Shown here: positions 43,728 to 54,100 of the stretch, piece by piece
Position numbering within the stretch: the first letter of the stretch is position 1
Layout: each line of letters starts with the position of its first letter
Made by a program: the position numbers and the translations under genes
Notes under the pieces: generated by a model
What the model was told of the DNA's origin: nothing
The model's input: the letters and a program-made list of their open reading frames with translations, nothing else
Databases searched by the model: none
Source of the DNA: PWQG01 sp040882255
Lineage (GTDB): Bacteria > Pseudomonadota > Gammaproteobacteria > Pseudomonadales > Pseudohongiellaceae
Assembly (NCBI GenBank): GCA_040882255.1
Contig: JBBEBP010000023.1
Location: 237,765-301,764 of the forward strand
Length of the DNA: 64,000 nt
Direction of reading: 5' to 3'

Positions 43728-44279
43728 ATGACATCATCAAACCATGAACCCAGTCACAGCGGCGCCGGCAGCATACCGGGCAACGCTGATAACGGATCAC
43801 CGAAACAGAAAGTTGAAGAGGACGCCCGGAACGCCAGACGAGAAGCAGGCGCCGAAGCACGCGAGAAGGCCGAGGCTGGCCAGCACCGGGTTGCGGACGA
43901 GGCGGATGCCGTGTCTGATGCCATCGATGCAGCGGCATCCAGCCTGGATGACCATGACCGGGAAGGGCTCGCGCGCTATGCCCGAGAGATGAGCAGTAAC
44001 CTTGCGAATGCGGCCGGTCAGATCGAAGACCGCACCGTGGACGAGCTGGCGAACGATGCCAAGCGCCTGGCGCGAAACAATCCCGCGATGTTCATGCTAG
44101 GCAGCATTGCCGTCGGCTTTGGCCTGTCGCGGTTCTTCAAGGCGAGCGCGGAGCATGACCGCCAGGACCAGGACAACGCCTCTACCGGAACGCCGGTGAA
44201 ACAGCGCCAGCCGGGCCTGGCGGGAACGTACATGTCATCGCCTGAACCACACAACGGTAACGGGAGGGAAATGCCATGA
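43728..44279 (+). CDS. Hydrophilic helical protein with C-terminal glycine-zipper helix
   Basis: This 183-residue, mostly charged and coiled-coil-like protein has a single hydrophobic segment near residue 120-140 (MFMLGSIAVGFGLSRFF). It is typical of the first gene in clusters with holin-family and DUF3618 proteins. The start is the ATG at 43728 after GAGGAGT. Its stop overlaps the holin-family ATG. Its precise function is unknown; these clusters are linked to envelope stress. Confidence 0.65.
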   Translation: MTSSNHEPSHSGAGSIPGNADNGSPKQKVEEDARNARREAGAEAREKAEAGQHRVADEADAVSDAIDAAASSLDDHDREGLARYAREMSSNLANAAGQIEDRTVDELANDAKRLARNNPAMFMLGSIAVGFGLSRFFKASAEHDRQDQDNASTGTPVKQRQPGLAGTYMSSPEPHNGNGREMP

Positions 44280-44713
44280 AACAGGAACACGAAACAGGAC
44301 CGGATGCACCGGCGCCAGCAGCCAAACGCGAACACAGCTCCGACTCGATTGCGGACCTGATCCGCAACCTTGCCACGGACCTTTCTTCGCTGCTTCGCAA
44401 AGAGGTCGAGCTGGCGAAATCTGAAGTCGGCGACTCCGTCTCCGAAGCGAAAACAGCAGTAGGCGCGCTTGCAACAGGGGGCGCCATCGCCATGGCGGGG
44501 CTCATTGTGCTGCTATCGAGCGCAGTCATCGGGCTCAGTAACGTCGTCGATCCGTGGCTCGCGGCGCTTATTGTCGGCGCGACAGCGCTCTGCGTCGGCT
44601 ACCTGATGGTCAATTCAGCCAGGAAAAAAATGAGCGCGAAGTCGATCGTCCCGGATCGGACGATGGATTCCACGAAGAAGGACAAAGACACAGTCACGAG
44701 GGCAACCCAATGA
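44276..44713 (+). CDS. Holin-superfamily (PF07332-like) membrane protein
   Basis: The 145-residue protein has an amphipathic N-terminal helix (IADLIRNLATDLSSLLRKEVELAKSEV) and two membrane segments (TGGAIAMAGLIVLLSSAVIGL, LAALIVGATALCVGYLMV). It belongs to the phage-holin-like superfamily III annotation, but in chromosomal stress loci it is not a lysis gene. It is coupled to its neighbours by ATGA overlaps on both sides. Confidence 0.75.
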   Translation: MKQEHETGPDAPAPAAKREHSSDSIADLIRNLATDLSSLLRKEVELAKSEVGDSVSEAKTAVGALATGGAIAMAGLIVLLSSAVIGLSNVVDPWLAALIVGATALCVGYLMVNSARKKMSAKSIVPDRTMDSTKKDKDTVTRATQ

Positions 44714-45390
44714 CCAACACTACCGATACAAGCCGCGATGACACACGCCGAGACGAAAAAGATGATGCAGAGAAAAGTCCGGAACGGCTGGAGCACGAAG
44801 TCGACCAGGCGCGTGCCAGCGTTGGCAGGTCTGCGAGCGCGCTGTCCGATCGGCTTTCTCCCGGCGAACTCATCGACCAGGCGCTTGGCATGGCCCGCGA
44901 GCACGGCGGGGAATTTGGCCGCAACCTGGGAACCCAGGTGAAGAACAATCCGATGCCTCTGATACTCACCAGCGTGGGCCTCTCGTGGATGGTGATGTCG
45001 TCTGGCAGCAATGGCGCACCGCGTACCCATGGGAATTACGGTACGAGCACAGACAAGGACGGAAGCGGTATAAAGAACGCCCTTGGCGATGCCGCCGCGA
45101 AGTCACAGGACAAGGCCGCCGCTCTCGGCGATCGCGTGCACGGCGCGACGGCTGATGTGAATGCGTCGGCGCAGAACGCCCGCGATAGCCTGGCACAGTT
45201 CTATCGTGACCAGCCGCTGATTGCGGGAAGCCTCGGTATCGCGATCGGCGCCGCCCTGGGTGCTCTGGTACCGCCGACCGCGTTCGAGGACGACATGCTC
45301 GGCGAAGCTAGCGATCGCAGTGTCGATGCCGCGAAGTCTACAGCCGCCAGTAAATATGACGAGGTGCGCAAGTCGGTGAGGACGCAGTAG
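44710..45390 (+). CDS. DUF3618 protein
   Basis: The 226-residue protein has the DUF3618 signature LEHEVDQARASVGRSASALSDRLSPGELIDQAL at its N-terminus, then helical repeats with a hydrophobic hairpin-like segment (LIAGSLGIAIGAALGALV) near residue 165-185. The function is unknown. It is the last of three overlapping genes and is followed by a hairpin. Confidence 0.85.
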   Translation: MTNTTDTSRDDTRRDEKDDAEKSPERLEHEVDQARASVGRSASALSDRLSPGELIDQALGMAREHGGEFGRNLGTQVKNNPMPLILTSVGLSWMVMSSGSNGAPRTHGNYGTSTDKDGSGIKNALGDAAAKSQDKAAALGDRVHGATADVNASAQNARDSLAQFYRDQPLIAGSLGIAIGAALGALVPPTAFEDDMLGEASDRSVDAAKSTAASKYDEVRKSVRTQ

Positions 45391-45400
45391 AACGTACTAG

Positions 45401-45437
45401 CAGCTGTCAGCCGCGCACCAGCTGCGGCTGACGGCTG
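45401..45437. terminator. Bidirectional terminator-like hairpin
   Basis: GTCAGCCGC (45406-45414) is inverted as GCGGCTGAC (45424-45432), extended outward by CAGC/GCTG, giving a ~14-bp stem between convergent genes. No T-tract is visible. It probably ends both transcripts. Confidence 0.65.
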
Positions 45438-45463
45438 TCTCCGTCGGCGAGCTCACCCTGCCA

Positions 45464-46483
45464 TCACTTTGAGATGCCTGCCCCCTCGTCGGTAGCTTTC
45501 AACATGGCGCGAATGCGCTCAATATGGACTTGAGAATCATTGGCGCGCTGGGAGATGGACGAGGATGTTCGTTTTTTGTCATTTTTGTTCATGGTGACGA
45601 GCAGGTTCTGACGCTCCTCAAACATTCTTAACGCCACCCAAAGAGTTTCTTCAATCTTTGCCGTTTGCTGGGCAAGTAACACCGAAGCCGTGAATGCATG
45701 ACCGGTGTGGCAACGGTACCTCAGGATCTTTCCTTCCGCCATTTGCCACAACACGCCGCCGCAATCCGGACAGTTGTAAGGCACCTGCTCGCCGAGAGCT
45801 TCCACTGCCGGCAGATCACTCAAAACCCGTTGGGCGATCTTCGCCTCTATCACGATGTCATCCGGCACCGGTTTTTGGGCGGGCAGATCCCGGCTTAAGA
45901 GCTCGGATAGCAGCGCGCCCATCTGTGCTATTGGCAAACAGTAATCCGCGCCAACGTTTTCTATCACCGATTGCGGCATATCCGGATACGCCGCATCCAA
46001 TGGATCCTGCGCAATGGAAACGCCTCCGCACCTTTTTATTGCCATCATGCCGCTGGTGCCATCGTCCAGGTAGCCGGTGAGAATAATGCCTATTACCCGG
46101 TTGCCATAAGTTGCCGCTGCGGAGCGAAACAAGGGATCAATGGCGGGCCTTGAACGATTCTCCCGAGCGCCCTTTGTGACCAGAATTTTTCCTTTGCCAA
46201 TCAGCATATGCTGATCTGACGGCGCCACGTATAGATGGCCGGGTTTGAACACTTGTTGATCGTGCGCGTGCACACAAGCAAGACTGCCGCTGTCATTCAA
46301 GACTTTGACAAGCCCTGCTCCGGAGTTATCCGCGCCCATGTGGTTCACTACAAAAACAGGCGCCGGGAAATCCTGCTGGAACTGTGCCACAAGTTTTTTC
46401 AATGCCGCCATGCCACCGGCGGACGCACCAATCACAACGAGCATCGAATTTCCCCTTTTAGCCATCCCCTTGTCACTCATCAT
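45464..46483 (-). CDS. Stand-alone CheB-like methylesterase protein
   Basis: The 339-residue protein is a CheB methylesterase domain without receiver: VIGASAGGMAAL (Ser nucleophile region), VVNHMGADNSG (His), and LTGYLDDGTSGM (Asp). A C-terminal Cys-rich block CPDCGG...CHTGH (about 230-265) resembles a zinc ribbon, and a helical tail follows. Such stand-alone proteins may be protein esterases or sensors outside chemotaxis. No MCP gene is nearby. The start at 46483 follows GAGGG. Confidence 0.85.
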   Translation of the reverse strand: MMSDKGMAKRGNSMLVVIGASAGGMAALKKLVAQFQQDFPAPVFVVNHMGADNSGAGLVKVLNDSGSLACVHAHDQQVFKPGHLYVAPSDQHMLIGKGKILVTKGARENRSRPAIDPLFRSAAATYGNRVIGIILTGYLDDGTSGMMAIKRCGGVSIAQDPLDAAYPDMPQSVIENVGADYCLPIAQMGALLSELLSRDLPAQKPVPDDIVIEAKIAQRVLSDLPAVEALGEQVPYNCPDCGGVLWQMAEGKILRYRCHTGHAFTASVLLAQQTAKIEETLWVALRMFEERQNLLVTMNKNDKKRTSSSISQRANDSQVHIERIRAMLKATDEGAGISK

Positions 46484-46792
46484 GTACGCCCTCTAAATAA
46501 GTCCCACACCCTGGTTGAGGCTTTCCGGGATCGCCGACGAACGACATGGTTAAGGAACAAAACGGTCATCTAAACTCTGGAAGAGCCATGTTGTCGGTGG
46601 GTTGTCAAACAGAGGCCGTATTATCGATACTTTTGGCGAGTTATTCAGAGGCTGCCTAATGACTTCGCATACGTTGGACAACAGACAGACCCCACCTGAC
46701 GGGGAAGGTACGTTTACAGATGCGTCCTGCGATCAATTGCGCTTGTAGCAAGCTGCAGGACTCTGGTGCAATAATCATTTGGAGATCACGTC
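46484..46792. other. Intergenic region upstream of CsbD gene
   Basis: These 309 bases lie between divergent CheB-like and CsbD genes. A TGGAG Shine-Dalgarno precedes CsbD. No repeat or RNA gene was found. Confidence 0.4.
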
Positions 46793-46996
46793 ATGAAAGA
46801 GAATGAAGCAGAAGGTCGTGCGAAAGAGGCAAAGGGGAAAGGTAAGGAGGTTGCCGGTAAGGTGACTGGTGACAAGAGTACGGAATATAAGGGCAAGGCC
46901 GAAAAACATGGAGGCAAGGCTGAAGCCACTGTAGGAGAGGTCAAAGACGACGCCAACGATGCAAGAAAACAGGCGAAGTCGAAAAGCAAGGAATAG
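46793..46996 (+). CDS. CsbD-family protein (copy 1)
   Basis: This 67-residue, highly charged protein reads KEAKGKGKEVAGKVTGDKST...KAEATVGEVKDDAND, the typical CsbD stress-response protein. CsbD homologues are induced by general stress; the molecular role is unknown. It is followed by a decayed AI-2E transporter N-terminus, whereas the intact AI-2E locus at 58667-60139 also contains a CsbD-like gene upstream of the transporter. Confidence 0.85.
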   Translation: MKENEAEGRAKEAKGKGKEVAGKVTGDKSTEYKGKAEKHGGKAEATVGEVKDDANDARKQAKSKSKE

Positions 46997-47040
46997 AAGA
47001 GCTGAGTCAAACTTGTACGGAGGCTGGTTCTTGCCTGCGG

Positions 47041-47160
47041 TTGTTCAACCCAATTGAGCTTCGCTTGATTCGCTACACAATGGTTCTGGTCGGTCTGGCC
47101 GCAATGACTGCTGCGACCGGAATCATCGTGTGGCTATTCGGTTTGGTGCTGAGTAATTCC
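47041..47160 (+). pseudogene. AI-2E family transporter N-terminal remnant
   Basis: The frame reads LFNPIELRLIRYTMVL...IIVWLFGLVLSN, which parallels the start of the intact transporter at 58667-59854 (LFNAFQLRLFRYTAVL...VIVWSFSWLLGVF). The similarity ends after about 40 codons, and the following sequence is unrelated. It is a truncated copy. Confidence 0.7.
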
Positions 47161-47314
47161 AGGGAAGGTTTGAATAATCCGCGACCAATCCATGACCCTC
47201 GTCCAGGATTGTCAGAAATATTGAGGGTATGTGGGAAAGCGAGCAGAGAGCGCGTTCATGCCTGCCATAGTATGGTTTTGACTCGAACACCGACCATTAA
47301 CGAGGAATGTACCC

Positions 47315-47758
47315 ATGGCTAACGTAGCAGATGCAAAAGAAATCGTCTCGGACCTGAACAACCTGATCGAACTCGACTACGATGCAATCGCAGCCTACCA
47401 GGCGGCCATCGAACGGCTGGAGACCGACGCATACAAAATGAAACTCACTGAGTTTCTGGGTGATCATGAAAGACATACCGTGGAGTTGGGGAAACTCGTC
47501 GCTGGCGAAGGAGGAAAGCCTTCCTCTGAAGGCGACGCCAAGAAGTTTCTCACGAAGGGCAAGGTGGTGATGGCGGACCTGGCAGGCGATGAAGCCATTC
47601 TCAAGGCAATGAAAAGCAATGAGGAGCAGACCAACAGCAAGTACGAGGATGCCGTGGAACAAGGCTACCCCGAGAACATCCAGAAGGTACTACAACGGGG
47701 CCTTGCAGATGAACGCCGTCACAAAGCCTGGTTGATCGACATCCTCGACGATCGGTAA
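47315..47758 (+). CDS. Ferritin-like domain protein (PA2169-like)
   Basis: The 147-residue helical protein has paired Glu/His-rich helices (IELDYDAIAAYQAAIERL, DHERHTVELGKLV, LADERRHKAWLIDIL) in the order of a small ferritin-like protein of the PA2169/DUF2383-type. It may bind iron; activity is unknown. The start is the ATG at 47315. The next gene begins 23 bases later. Confidence 0.78.
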   Translation: MANVADAKEIVSDLNNLIELDYDAIAAYQAAIERLETDAYKMKLTEFLGDHERHTVELGKLVAGEGGKPSSEGDAKKFLTKGKVVMADLAGDEAILKAMKSNEEQTNSKYEDAVEQGYPENIQKVLQRGLADERRHKAWLIDILDDR

Positions 47759-47781
47759 CTGGCCTGCCCGGGGAGATTGCA

Positions 47782-48033
47782 GTGCAAGTAAGCGAAGTCA
47801 TGGAAAAGCGCCACAGAACGGCTGCCACCTCTGATGATCTCCAGCACACCCTGGAGCTCATGCATGCCGAAGGGCTGGAAGCGATTCCGGTCACTGGTCC
47901 CGACGGGGCTGTGGCCGGAATGTTGTGGCTTTCCAGCATCCTCGAAGCATTACCCGATGACAAACTGGACGAAGCCCTGGAGGAAACGTTTCCTGCCAGC
48001 GACCCCATATCCCCCGACCCGGGAAGCGGCTAG
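47782..48033 (+). CDS. Single CBS-domain protein with FPASDP tail
   Basis: This 83-residue protein has one CBS-like half domain (VSEVMEKRHRTAATSDDL, then LEAIPVTGPDGAVAGML) and a C-terminal DEALEETFPASDPISP motif that recurs in small stress proteins. The GTG start follows GGGGAG. A lone CBS half must dimerise to bind a nucleotide, if it does so at all. Possibly cotranscribed with the ferritin-like gene. Confidence 0.65.
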   Translation: MQVSEVMEKRHRTAATSDDLQHTLELMHAEGLEAIPVTGPDGAVAGMLWLSSILEALPDDKLDEALEETFPASDPISPDPGSG

Positions 48034-48082
48034 ACACCCAACGAGGTTTCGCTGGGCTGTTCGTGAAAGCCCAGCCGTCGAC

Positions 48083-49432
48083 TCAATCCAGAACGTCGAG
48101 CAGGCGCGAAAAGCGATCATCGGTGGGATATAGCCCCGCAGTCCAGCCCAGGCGCACGAATACGGCATTGGCGGAGGGTACAACCATCACATATTGACGG
48201 CGATTGCCGCTGGCGTAGTACATGTCTGCTGGCAGTTGAGTAAAGCGCAAGGTCTCATCGCCGTAATTAAGCCACCATTGGAAACCGTAACGTTTCCTGT
48301 TGGCGGAATTGTTGGGAGTGGTCGCTCGACGCACCCAGTCCCGGGTCACGAGGCGATTCCCGTTCAGTTCACCGTCATTCAGCATAAGCTGTCCCATGCG
48401 CGCCCAGTCCCGTGCCGTTGAATACACATAGGAACTGCTGGCAAAGGTACCGCTGGCATCCATCTCGAACACGGTGCCCTGAAAGCCCATGGGGCCGTAG
48501 ATATTTTCCATGAAATCATCGTAGGCCTGCTGGGGACCGCCCAGCACATTCTGATGCAGGCGGCCCAGCAGGTTGGCCGTAGCTGAGCTGTAATTGAAGC
48601 GGGTCCCCGGTTCGTAGCGGTATTCGCGGCTCACCGCGTAGTCCGACATGGAGGGCGAGGTAAACAACATGACAGTCGCGTCACCGCCAGGGCGATAGCG
48701 TTCGGCATAGGCAAGCCCGCCGGTCATGTGCAAGAGATGGGATGTCCTGATCCGGGCCCGTTCGTCGTCCGACCATTCGGGGAAACCGGGCGGCGCGTTG
48801 AGGTCCAGCATGCCGCGCATCTCCAGATTACCCAGCATGACAGCGATAAGGCTTTTCGCCATGGACCAGCCCAGCATGGGCGTGTCCGCCGTTGCCTCCT
48901 GGGCATAGGTTTCGGCGACAATGGCACCGTCATGCACCACCAGCAGGGCGCGGGTGTTCAGGCCTTCCTCGTTATCCTGTGCGACGAGTTCCTCCACAAC
49001 TTCCTGGATTCCCGGTTCGATGGTGGCCACCGTGTCGCCAGCCGGCCAGGCAGCTGTGCTGGAAGGAACGGCTTGCACCTCGATAGCCTGGCGCCCGGTA
49101 TAGCCAGGATAGCGTTCGGCACAGCCGAGGCCGGGAATGTAAGTGGCAGTCTGGTCGCCAAGACCCAGGAGGGACGCGGAGACACTGCGCTGCTCCTCGT
49201 TATAGGTGACGGAGAGCGCCGAAAGAAACGACGAGTATTGCACCAGGTCGCTGAATGCCTGTTCGCGGGAGAAACCCGACACGTATTCAGAGCTGCACAG
49301 CAGCTTGGAGCCAATCCCTGCCGCAGCACCGGGACCATAGATGATAAACGTGGGGGTCACGCCCACCAGTACCGCACCGCCGCCGACGAGAACGAAGATC
49401 AAAATGAGCGAAAGAAAAAGCAGTTTCTTCAC
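48083..49432 (-). CDS. Beta-lactamase-family serine hydrolase
   Basis: The 449-residue protein has a membrane anchor or signal (LFLSLILIFVLVGGGAVLVG) and a serine-hydrolase domain of the class C beta-lactamase/6-aminohexanoate-dimer-hydrolase type: SMAKSLIAV (SxxK nucleophile) near residue 195, YSSATANLLG (YxN-like) near 290, and a late RRYGFQWWLNYG. It is envelope-located. Activity could be esterase or peptidase; no beta-lactam resistance is implied. Confidence 0.85.
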   Translation of the reverse strand: MKKLLFLSLILIFVLVGGGAVLVGVTPTFIIYGPGAAAGIGSKLLCSSEYVSGFSREQAFSDLVQYSSFLSALSVTYNEEQRSVSASLLGLGDQTATYIPGLGCAERYPGYTGRQAIEVQAVPSSTAAWPAGDTVATIEPGIQEVVEELVAQDNEEGLNTRALLVVHDGAIVAETYAQEATADTPMLGWSMAKSLIAVMLGNLEMRGMLDLNAPPGFPEWSDDERARIRTSHLLHMTGGLAYAERYRPGGDATVMLFTSPSMSDYAVSREYRYEPGTRFNYSSATANLLGRLHQNVLGGPQQAYDDFMENIYGPMGFQGTVFEMDASGTFASSSYVYSTARDWARMGQLMLNDGELNGNRLVTRDWVRRATTPNNSANRKRYGFQWWLNYGDETLRFTQLPADMYYASGNRRQYVMVVPSANAVFVRLGWTAGLYPTDDRFSRLLDVLD

Positions 49433-49489
49433 GAGCGAGACTCTCCAAAGGAACCAGACACTCTAGCATCTGACCAGACCCTTCTCTGT

Positions 49490-50746
49490 TCAAAGCTGTG
49501 ATTTGAATGGCAGCATAATCTTTTCAGAGAATTTTTCCAGTAGCGGACGATTTTTCCAGCGCGCAAGGGAGTATTGCTCTGCCACTCGAAGATCGCTCTG
49601 GAATACCGCTGACATTTGATTGGCGAAGTCGCTGCTGTAGATATTCAGACTCGCTTCGTCATTGAGCCTGATCGATCGCATGTCGAAGTTGGTTGAGCCC
49701 ACTGATACAAACTCGGCATCGATGATCAGAAGTTTGGTGTGCAGCATGGTGGGTTGATATACATGGATCTCGGCGCCTGCGTGCAGCAACTGGCCCCACT
49801 GAGCTTTGCTGGCAAGTTTGACAGAAAGTGAATCCACGTACGGCCCTGGCACCAGAATGCGAACGCGAACACCGCGTTCGCACGCAGAGGTCAAAGCCTC
49901 GATCAACAACTTGTCTGGCACAAAGTAGGATGCCGCCAGGTCGATAGTCATATCGGCCGCCGCGATGGCAAGCAGGTACATCAGATGCATGCTATCTCTG
50001 CCGCCAGATGGCGAGGCAGCAAACACATGCGCTTCTATCTTGCCCACTTCCCGCAGTGCCGGAAAGTACCGCGAACCACTCAATACCCGGCCGGTTATTT
50101 TGATCCAGTTGTCGTTGAAGGCCGCTTGCAACTGCGCTGTTGCAGGCCCTTCAACCCGGTAGTGGCTGTCTCGCCAGTGATCGGGATCTTCAGCGTCGCC
50201 AGTCCACTGATCTGCGACGCCTACCCCTCCTGTAAACCCGATCCGGCCATCGACCACCAGGAGCTTGCGATGAGTACGGTTGTTCATGCGCCAGACGTTG
50301 TACCAGCGCAGCGGCCGAAACCGATGCAACCGTACACCAGCGTTCTGCATGGAATCGAGCAGCGACTGCTCCATTTTGACGCTGCCCGCCCAGTCGATAA
50401 TAACGCTGACCGGCACGCCAGCGAAGGCGCGTTCAGAAAGCGCTTGGGCAAACTTTTCGCCAATTTCACCTGACCAATAGATGAAGGTCTCTAACGTGAT
50501 CGACGTCTGCGCCGACCGAATAGCCAGCAGCATCGAAGGAAATATTTCCTTGCCATTTTGCAGCGCGGTCACTTGATTTCCGCCCACTATCGCGGGGCCA
50601 AGCAAGACGGACATATCCCGCCTGAACTGCGAATCGGACACAGCGTAGCGATGATCTACTTTGCGTTCCATGACGGTCTCCGGTGTTCGAAATTTCTGCG
50701 AAAACGACAGCGCAGGAAGTACTCGCACCGAACGAGACAGAGTCAT
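49490..50746 (-). CDS. Cardiolipin synthase-like phospholipase D protein
   Basis: The 418-residue protein has two HxKxxxxD motifs: THRKLLVVDGRIGFTGG near residue 170 and MLHTKLLIIDAEFVSVGSTN near 340. These define the phospholipase D/cardiolipin synthase superfamily. It lacks the transmembrane N-terminus of ClsA and so resembles ClsB/C-type soluble enzymes. The start at 50746 is preceded by GGAGG; an ATG at 50671 also has a GGAG site. It is divergent from a DUF748 gene. Confidence 0.88.
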   Translation of the reverse strand: MTLSRSVRVLPALSFSQKFRTPETVMERKVDHRYAVSDSQFRRDMSVLLGPAIVGGNQVTALQNGKEIFPSMLLAIRSAQTSITLETFIYWSGEIGEKFAQALSERAFAGVPVSVIIDWAGSVKMEQSLLDSMQNAGVRLHRFRPLRWYNVWRMNNRTHRKLLVVDGRIGFTGGVGVADQWTGDAEDPDHWRDSHYRVEGPATAQLQAAFNDNWIKITGRVLSGSRYFPALREVGKIEAHVFAASPSGGRDSMHLMYLLAIAAADMTIDLAASYFVPDKLLIEALTSACERGVRVRILVPGPYVDSLSVKLASKAQWGQLLHAGAEIHVYQPTMLHTKLLIIDAEFVSVGSTNFDMRSIRLNDEASLNIYSSDFANQMSAVFQSDLRVAEQYSLARWKNRPLLEKFSEKIMLPFKSQL

Positions 50747-51107
50747 CACCGTACCTCCTGCGATTCCGCATAGACAAGATCGCTTCCGGCAACATTTACG
50801 CCCTGTACATCATCATCGGACACTGACCAGCCATACGGAAATTCCGATAACTTCTCTCTGGATAAATCTGCCGCATCACGCGTCTACGGATTCAGCGTAC
50901 GCCAGCCTGCATTGCAGGTACCGTGCGCTACCGCTCTATGGAACACCGGCGGGGAGTAGGCTATTCACCGTCGATCCCGTTCCCGGCGAAGGTGTCTGAT
51001 CCACATTGTCTTTAATGCCCATATGAATGAGAATAGGTGTACCACTACTTGATTTCACGATAGCCGGAGAAATGACACGGGCGTCGCGGACATGCAGGAG
51101 GCATGAC
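50747..51107. other. Divergent promoter region
   Basis: These 361 bases lie between divergent PLD-like (minus) and DUF748 (plus) genes. No repeat, RNA gene or credible extra coding frame was found; upstream extensions of the DUF748 frame lack a protein-like start. Confidence 0.4.
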
Positions 51108-54100
51108 ATGCTGGAACGTATGCGATACTGGCTCGGCCCCCGGCGCCCCTGGCTGTGGATACTGCTTGTATTGCTGCTGTACACCCTGGGCGGCTTCTTC
51201 CTGGCTCCCTGGCTGGTCGAGCGGCAACTGGTCAGTCTGTCCGCCGAGCGGGTGGATCTGTCCACCACGGTCGACAACATTGACATCAACCCATATACCT
51301 TTACCGTTACCATGGAAGGACTGGAGGTCACCGACAGCGAGGACGCTCCCCTGCTGGCCCTGGAGCGTCTGTTTGTCAATTACGAACTGAGCAGTTTGGT
51401 GCGCCGGGCCTGGACGCTCGAGGCCCTCCATCTCATCGGTCTGGATGTGGCGCTGCAACGCTATAGCGACGGTGACACCAACATAGGCGTTATCGCCGAC
51501 CGCTGGGAAACCACCGCAGAGCCGGAAGAGGAAGAGCCGGAGGAAGAAGGCGGAATGGTGAGACTTGTCATCGCCGACCTGGTGGTGGATTCAGCCTCGC
51601 TGTCACTGGTGGACAACGTGCCAGCGACGCGCTTTGAAACCCGGATCGATCCACTGGATCTCCATGTGGAAAACCTGAGTACTCTGCCGGATGAAAACGG
51701 AGACCAGTCTCTGATTCTGTCAATGGGTGATGACGCGGTCCTGACCTGGTCGGGCGCATCTTCGTTGAACCCCCTGCGATCTGAAGGCCGGATCACCCTG
51801 CAGGGGCCCTATCCGGGACTGATCCATGAGTACTTCCAGGACCAGTTGCCTTTCACTATGAGCGGCGGTGAAGTCTCTGCGGCACTGGACTACCGTGCTG
51901 GCGTCGGTACTGACGATTCGCTGTCCGCAGACATCACCGGTATCCAGTTCAGCATGGCCGACACCGAGATGACCGCTCAGAACAGTGGTGAGCTCCTGGT
52001 CAGTCTGCGAGAGATCAGTCTGGAAAACGGCGAGCTGCGATGGCCCGCCAATACCGTCAGCCTGGACGCCGTGCGGCTGCGTGGGTTCGCGTTTCATCCC
52101 GTGCGGGAAGAGGACGGCACTATCAATTTTGTTGCGCTGGTGGAGGAGATGACGGCGGGTCAGAATGACGCTGCGGCGGACGACCCCACAGCCCCGGCCG
52201 ATGAGCCCGATCCGTGGCGTTTCAGTGTGGGAGAACTGACGCTGGAGGACTGGCAGATCGACTTCGATGACCGGGTTCCGGAAACAGACGCCAGTATCGA
52301 TCTGGGTCTGGATGCGACACTGGCGGACATCAGCACGGTTCCGGACTCGCAGATGCAGTTGAACTCCAGCGTGGAGGTGGCCAGCGGAGGCACGCTGTCA
52401 ATGGGAGGCACCCTGGTCGCCCTGCCGGAGTTACAGTTCAATGGTGAGGTCGATCTGAACGACCTGGAACTGGGTTTTCTGCAGCCCTATATCCAACCCG
52501 TTGCGCGGATTTCCATTGATGCGGGGCAGGTGGGCGCTGATGGCACGGTAGCTCTGAGCGTCGCGAGTCAAAGCTATCAGGGCAGTGCATCGGTCAGTGA
52601 TCTCGCCCTGACGGACCAGAACGAAAACGGATTGCTGTTCAGCATCGACAGCCTCCAGGTCAACGGGATCGCACTGCAACAGAGCGATGAACCCGGACTG
52701 GATGTGAATGAGATCCGCCTTGAGTCTCCCTATGCCAGGGTGGAGATCGACGAGGATGGCAGCACCAATATCGGTCGGGTGCTGGTGCCCTCCGATGCCG
52801 AAGCTGCCGGATCGGACAGCGCTGACGGTTCCGGAGAGACAACGGAGCAGGAGACAGGTGCGGGAATGCCTATCGCCGTGGACAGTATTCTGGTGAACGG
52901 GGCCAGTGCGGACTTTGCCGACTGGTCGCTGCCGTTGCCTTTCTCGGTGGCGATGACCAGCCTGGCGGGCGACATATCGTCCCTATCAACGCAGTCGCAG
53001 CAGCCGGCAAGCGTCGCCCTGGAAGGGCAGGTGGGCGAGTTCGGTATGGTGACCATCAGCGGCGAGCTGCGACCACTGGCCCTTACGGAAGAGACGCAGA
53101 TCAATCTGGTGTTCCGCAACGTCGGTATGCCGCAGATGACTCCGTATGTGATCGACTTTGCCGGCCGCGAGATCGACGGCGGCAGCCTGGATCTGGACCT
53201 GACCTATCGCATCGAGAACTCACAGTTGAGTGGTGACAATGTGGTTGTGATGCGTGATCTGGTATTGGGTGAGGAGGTATCCCATCCCGGTGCAGCGAAT
53301 CTTCCGCTGGGTATTGCCGTCGCGTTGCTGAAGGATCGCAATGGCGTCATCAATCTGGCAGTGCCGGTCACCGGCGACGTCAACGACCCCGAGTTCAACC
53401 TGGGCGGCGTGATCGGCAACGCCATCACCACCGCCCTGACCAATATCGCCACCTCGCCGTTCCGCTTCCTGGCGGGCCTGGTCGGCTTCGAGGACGATGA
53501 CCTGGCGGTCGTGGAGTTCGCGCCGGGCCGCAGTGACGTGACGCCTCCGCAACAGGAAAAACTCGTGAACCTGGCCGAGGCCCTGGCACAGCGCCCGCAG
53601 TTGCGGCTGCGGGTGCCGCCGGTCTACGCAGAGCAGGCTGATGAGGAGGCCCTGGCTGCACTGTTGCTCGACCAGCGGATCGAGTCACGGGTCAGCAGCC
53701 GCGAGGAGCCGTCCGGAAGGGACCAAATGACCGCCACCGCCCATCGTATTACCGTACTGGAGGAGCTGCTGGTGGAGCAAGGTCTGGTCGCGGAAGAAAT
53801 GCCGGTTGCCAGGTTTGGCGACGAGCCGGCCTCAGCCGGTAGCGAGGAAACGACCACGCTGGCGATGCTGCAGCTTATGAACATGGTGCCCGCACCGGAC
53901 ACCGGGGAGGCACGCCTGGATCAACCAGCCTACGTGGACACGCTACGCAACCGTCTGCTGGAACAGCAGTCCGTGCCACGAGAAGAGCTTGAGGCACTGG
54001 CGCGGCAGCGCGCGGAGACAGCGCTGGCCGTCATCAGGGAGTCCGCGTCGGGACTGGAGCAACAGACCAGCATGGCGGATGCGCGTGAGGTGGGCGTCGG

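Noticed and set aside
44276..44713. Holin-family gene as sign of a prophage
   Set aside because: No phage structural, lysis or integrase genes are nearby; the gene is coupled to DUF3618, a common chromosomal stress arrangement.
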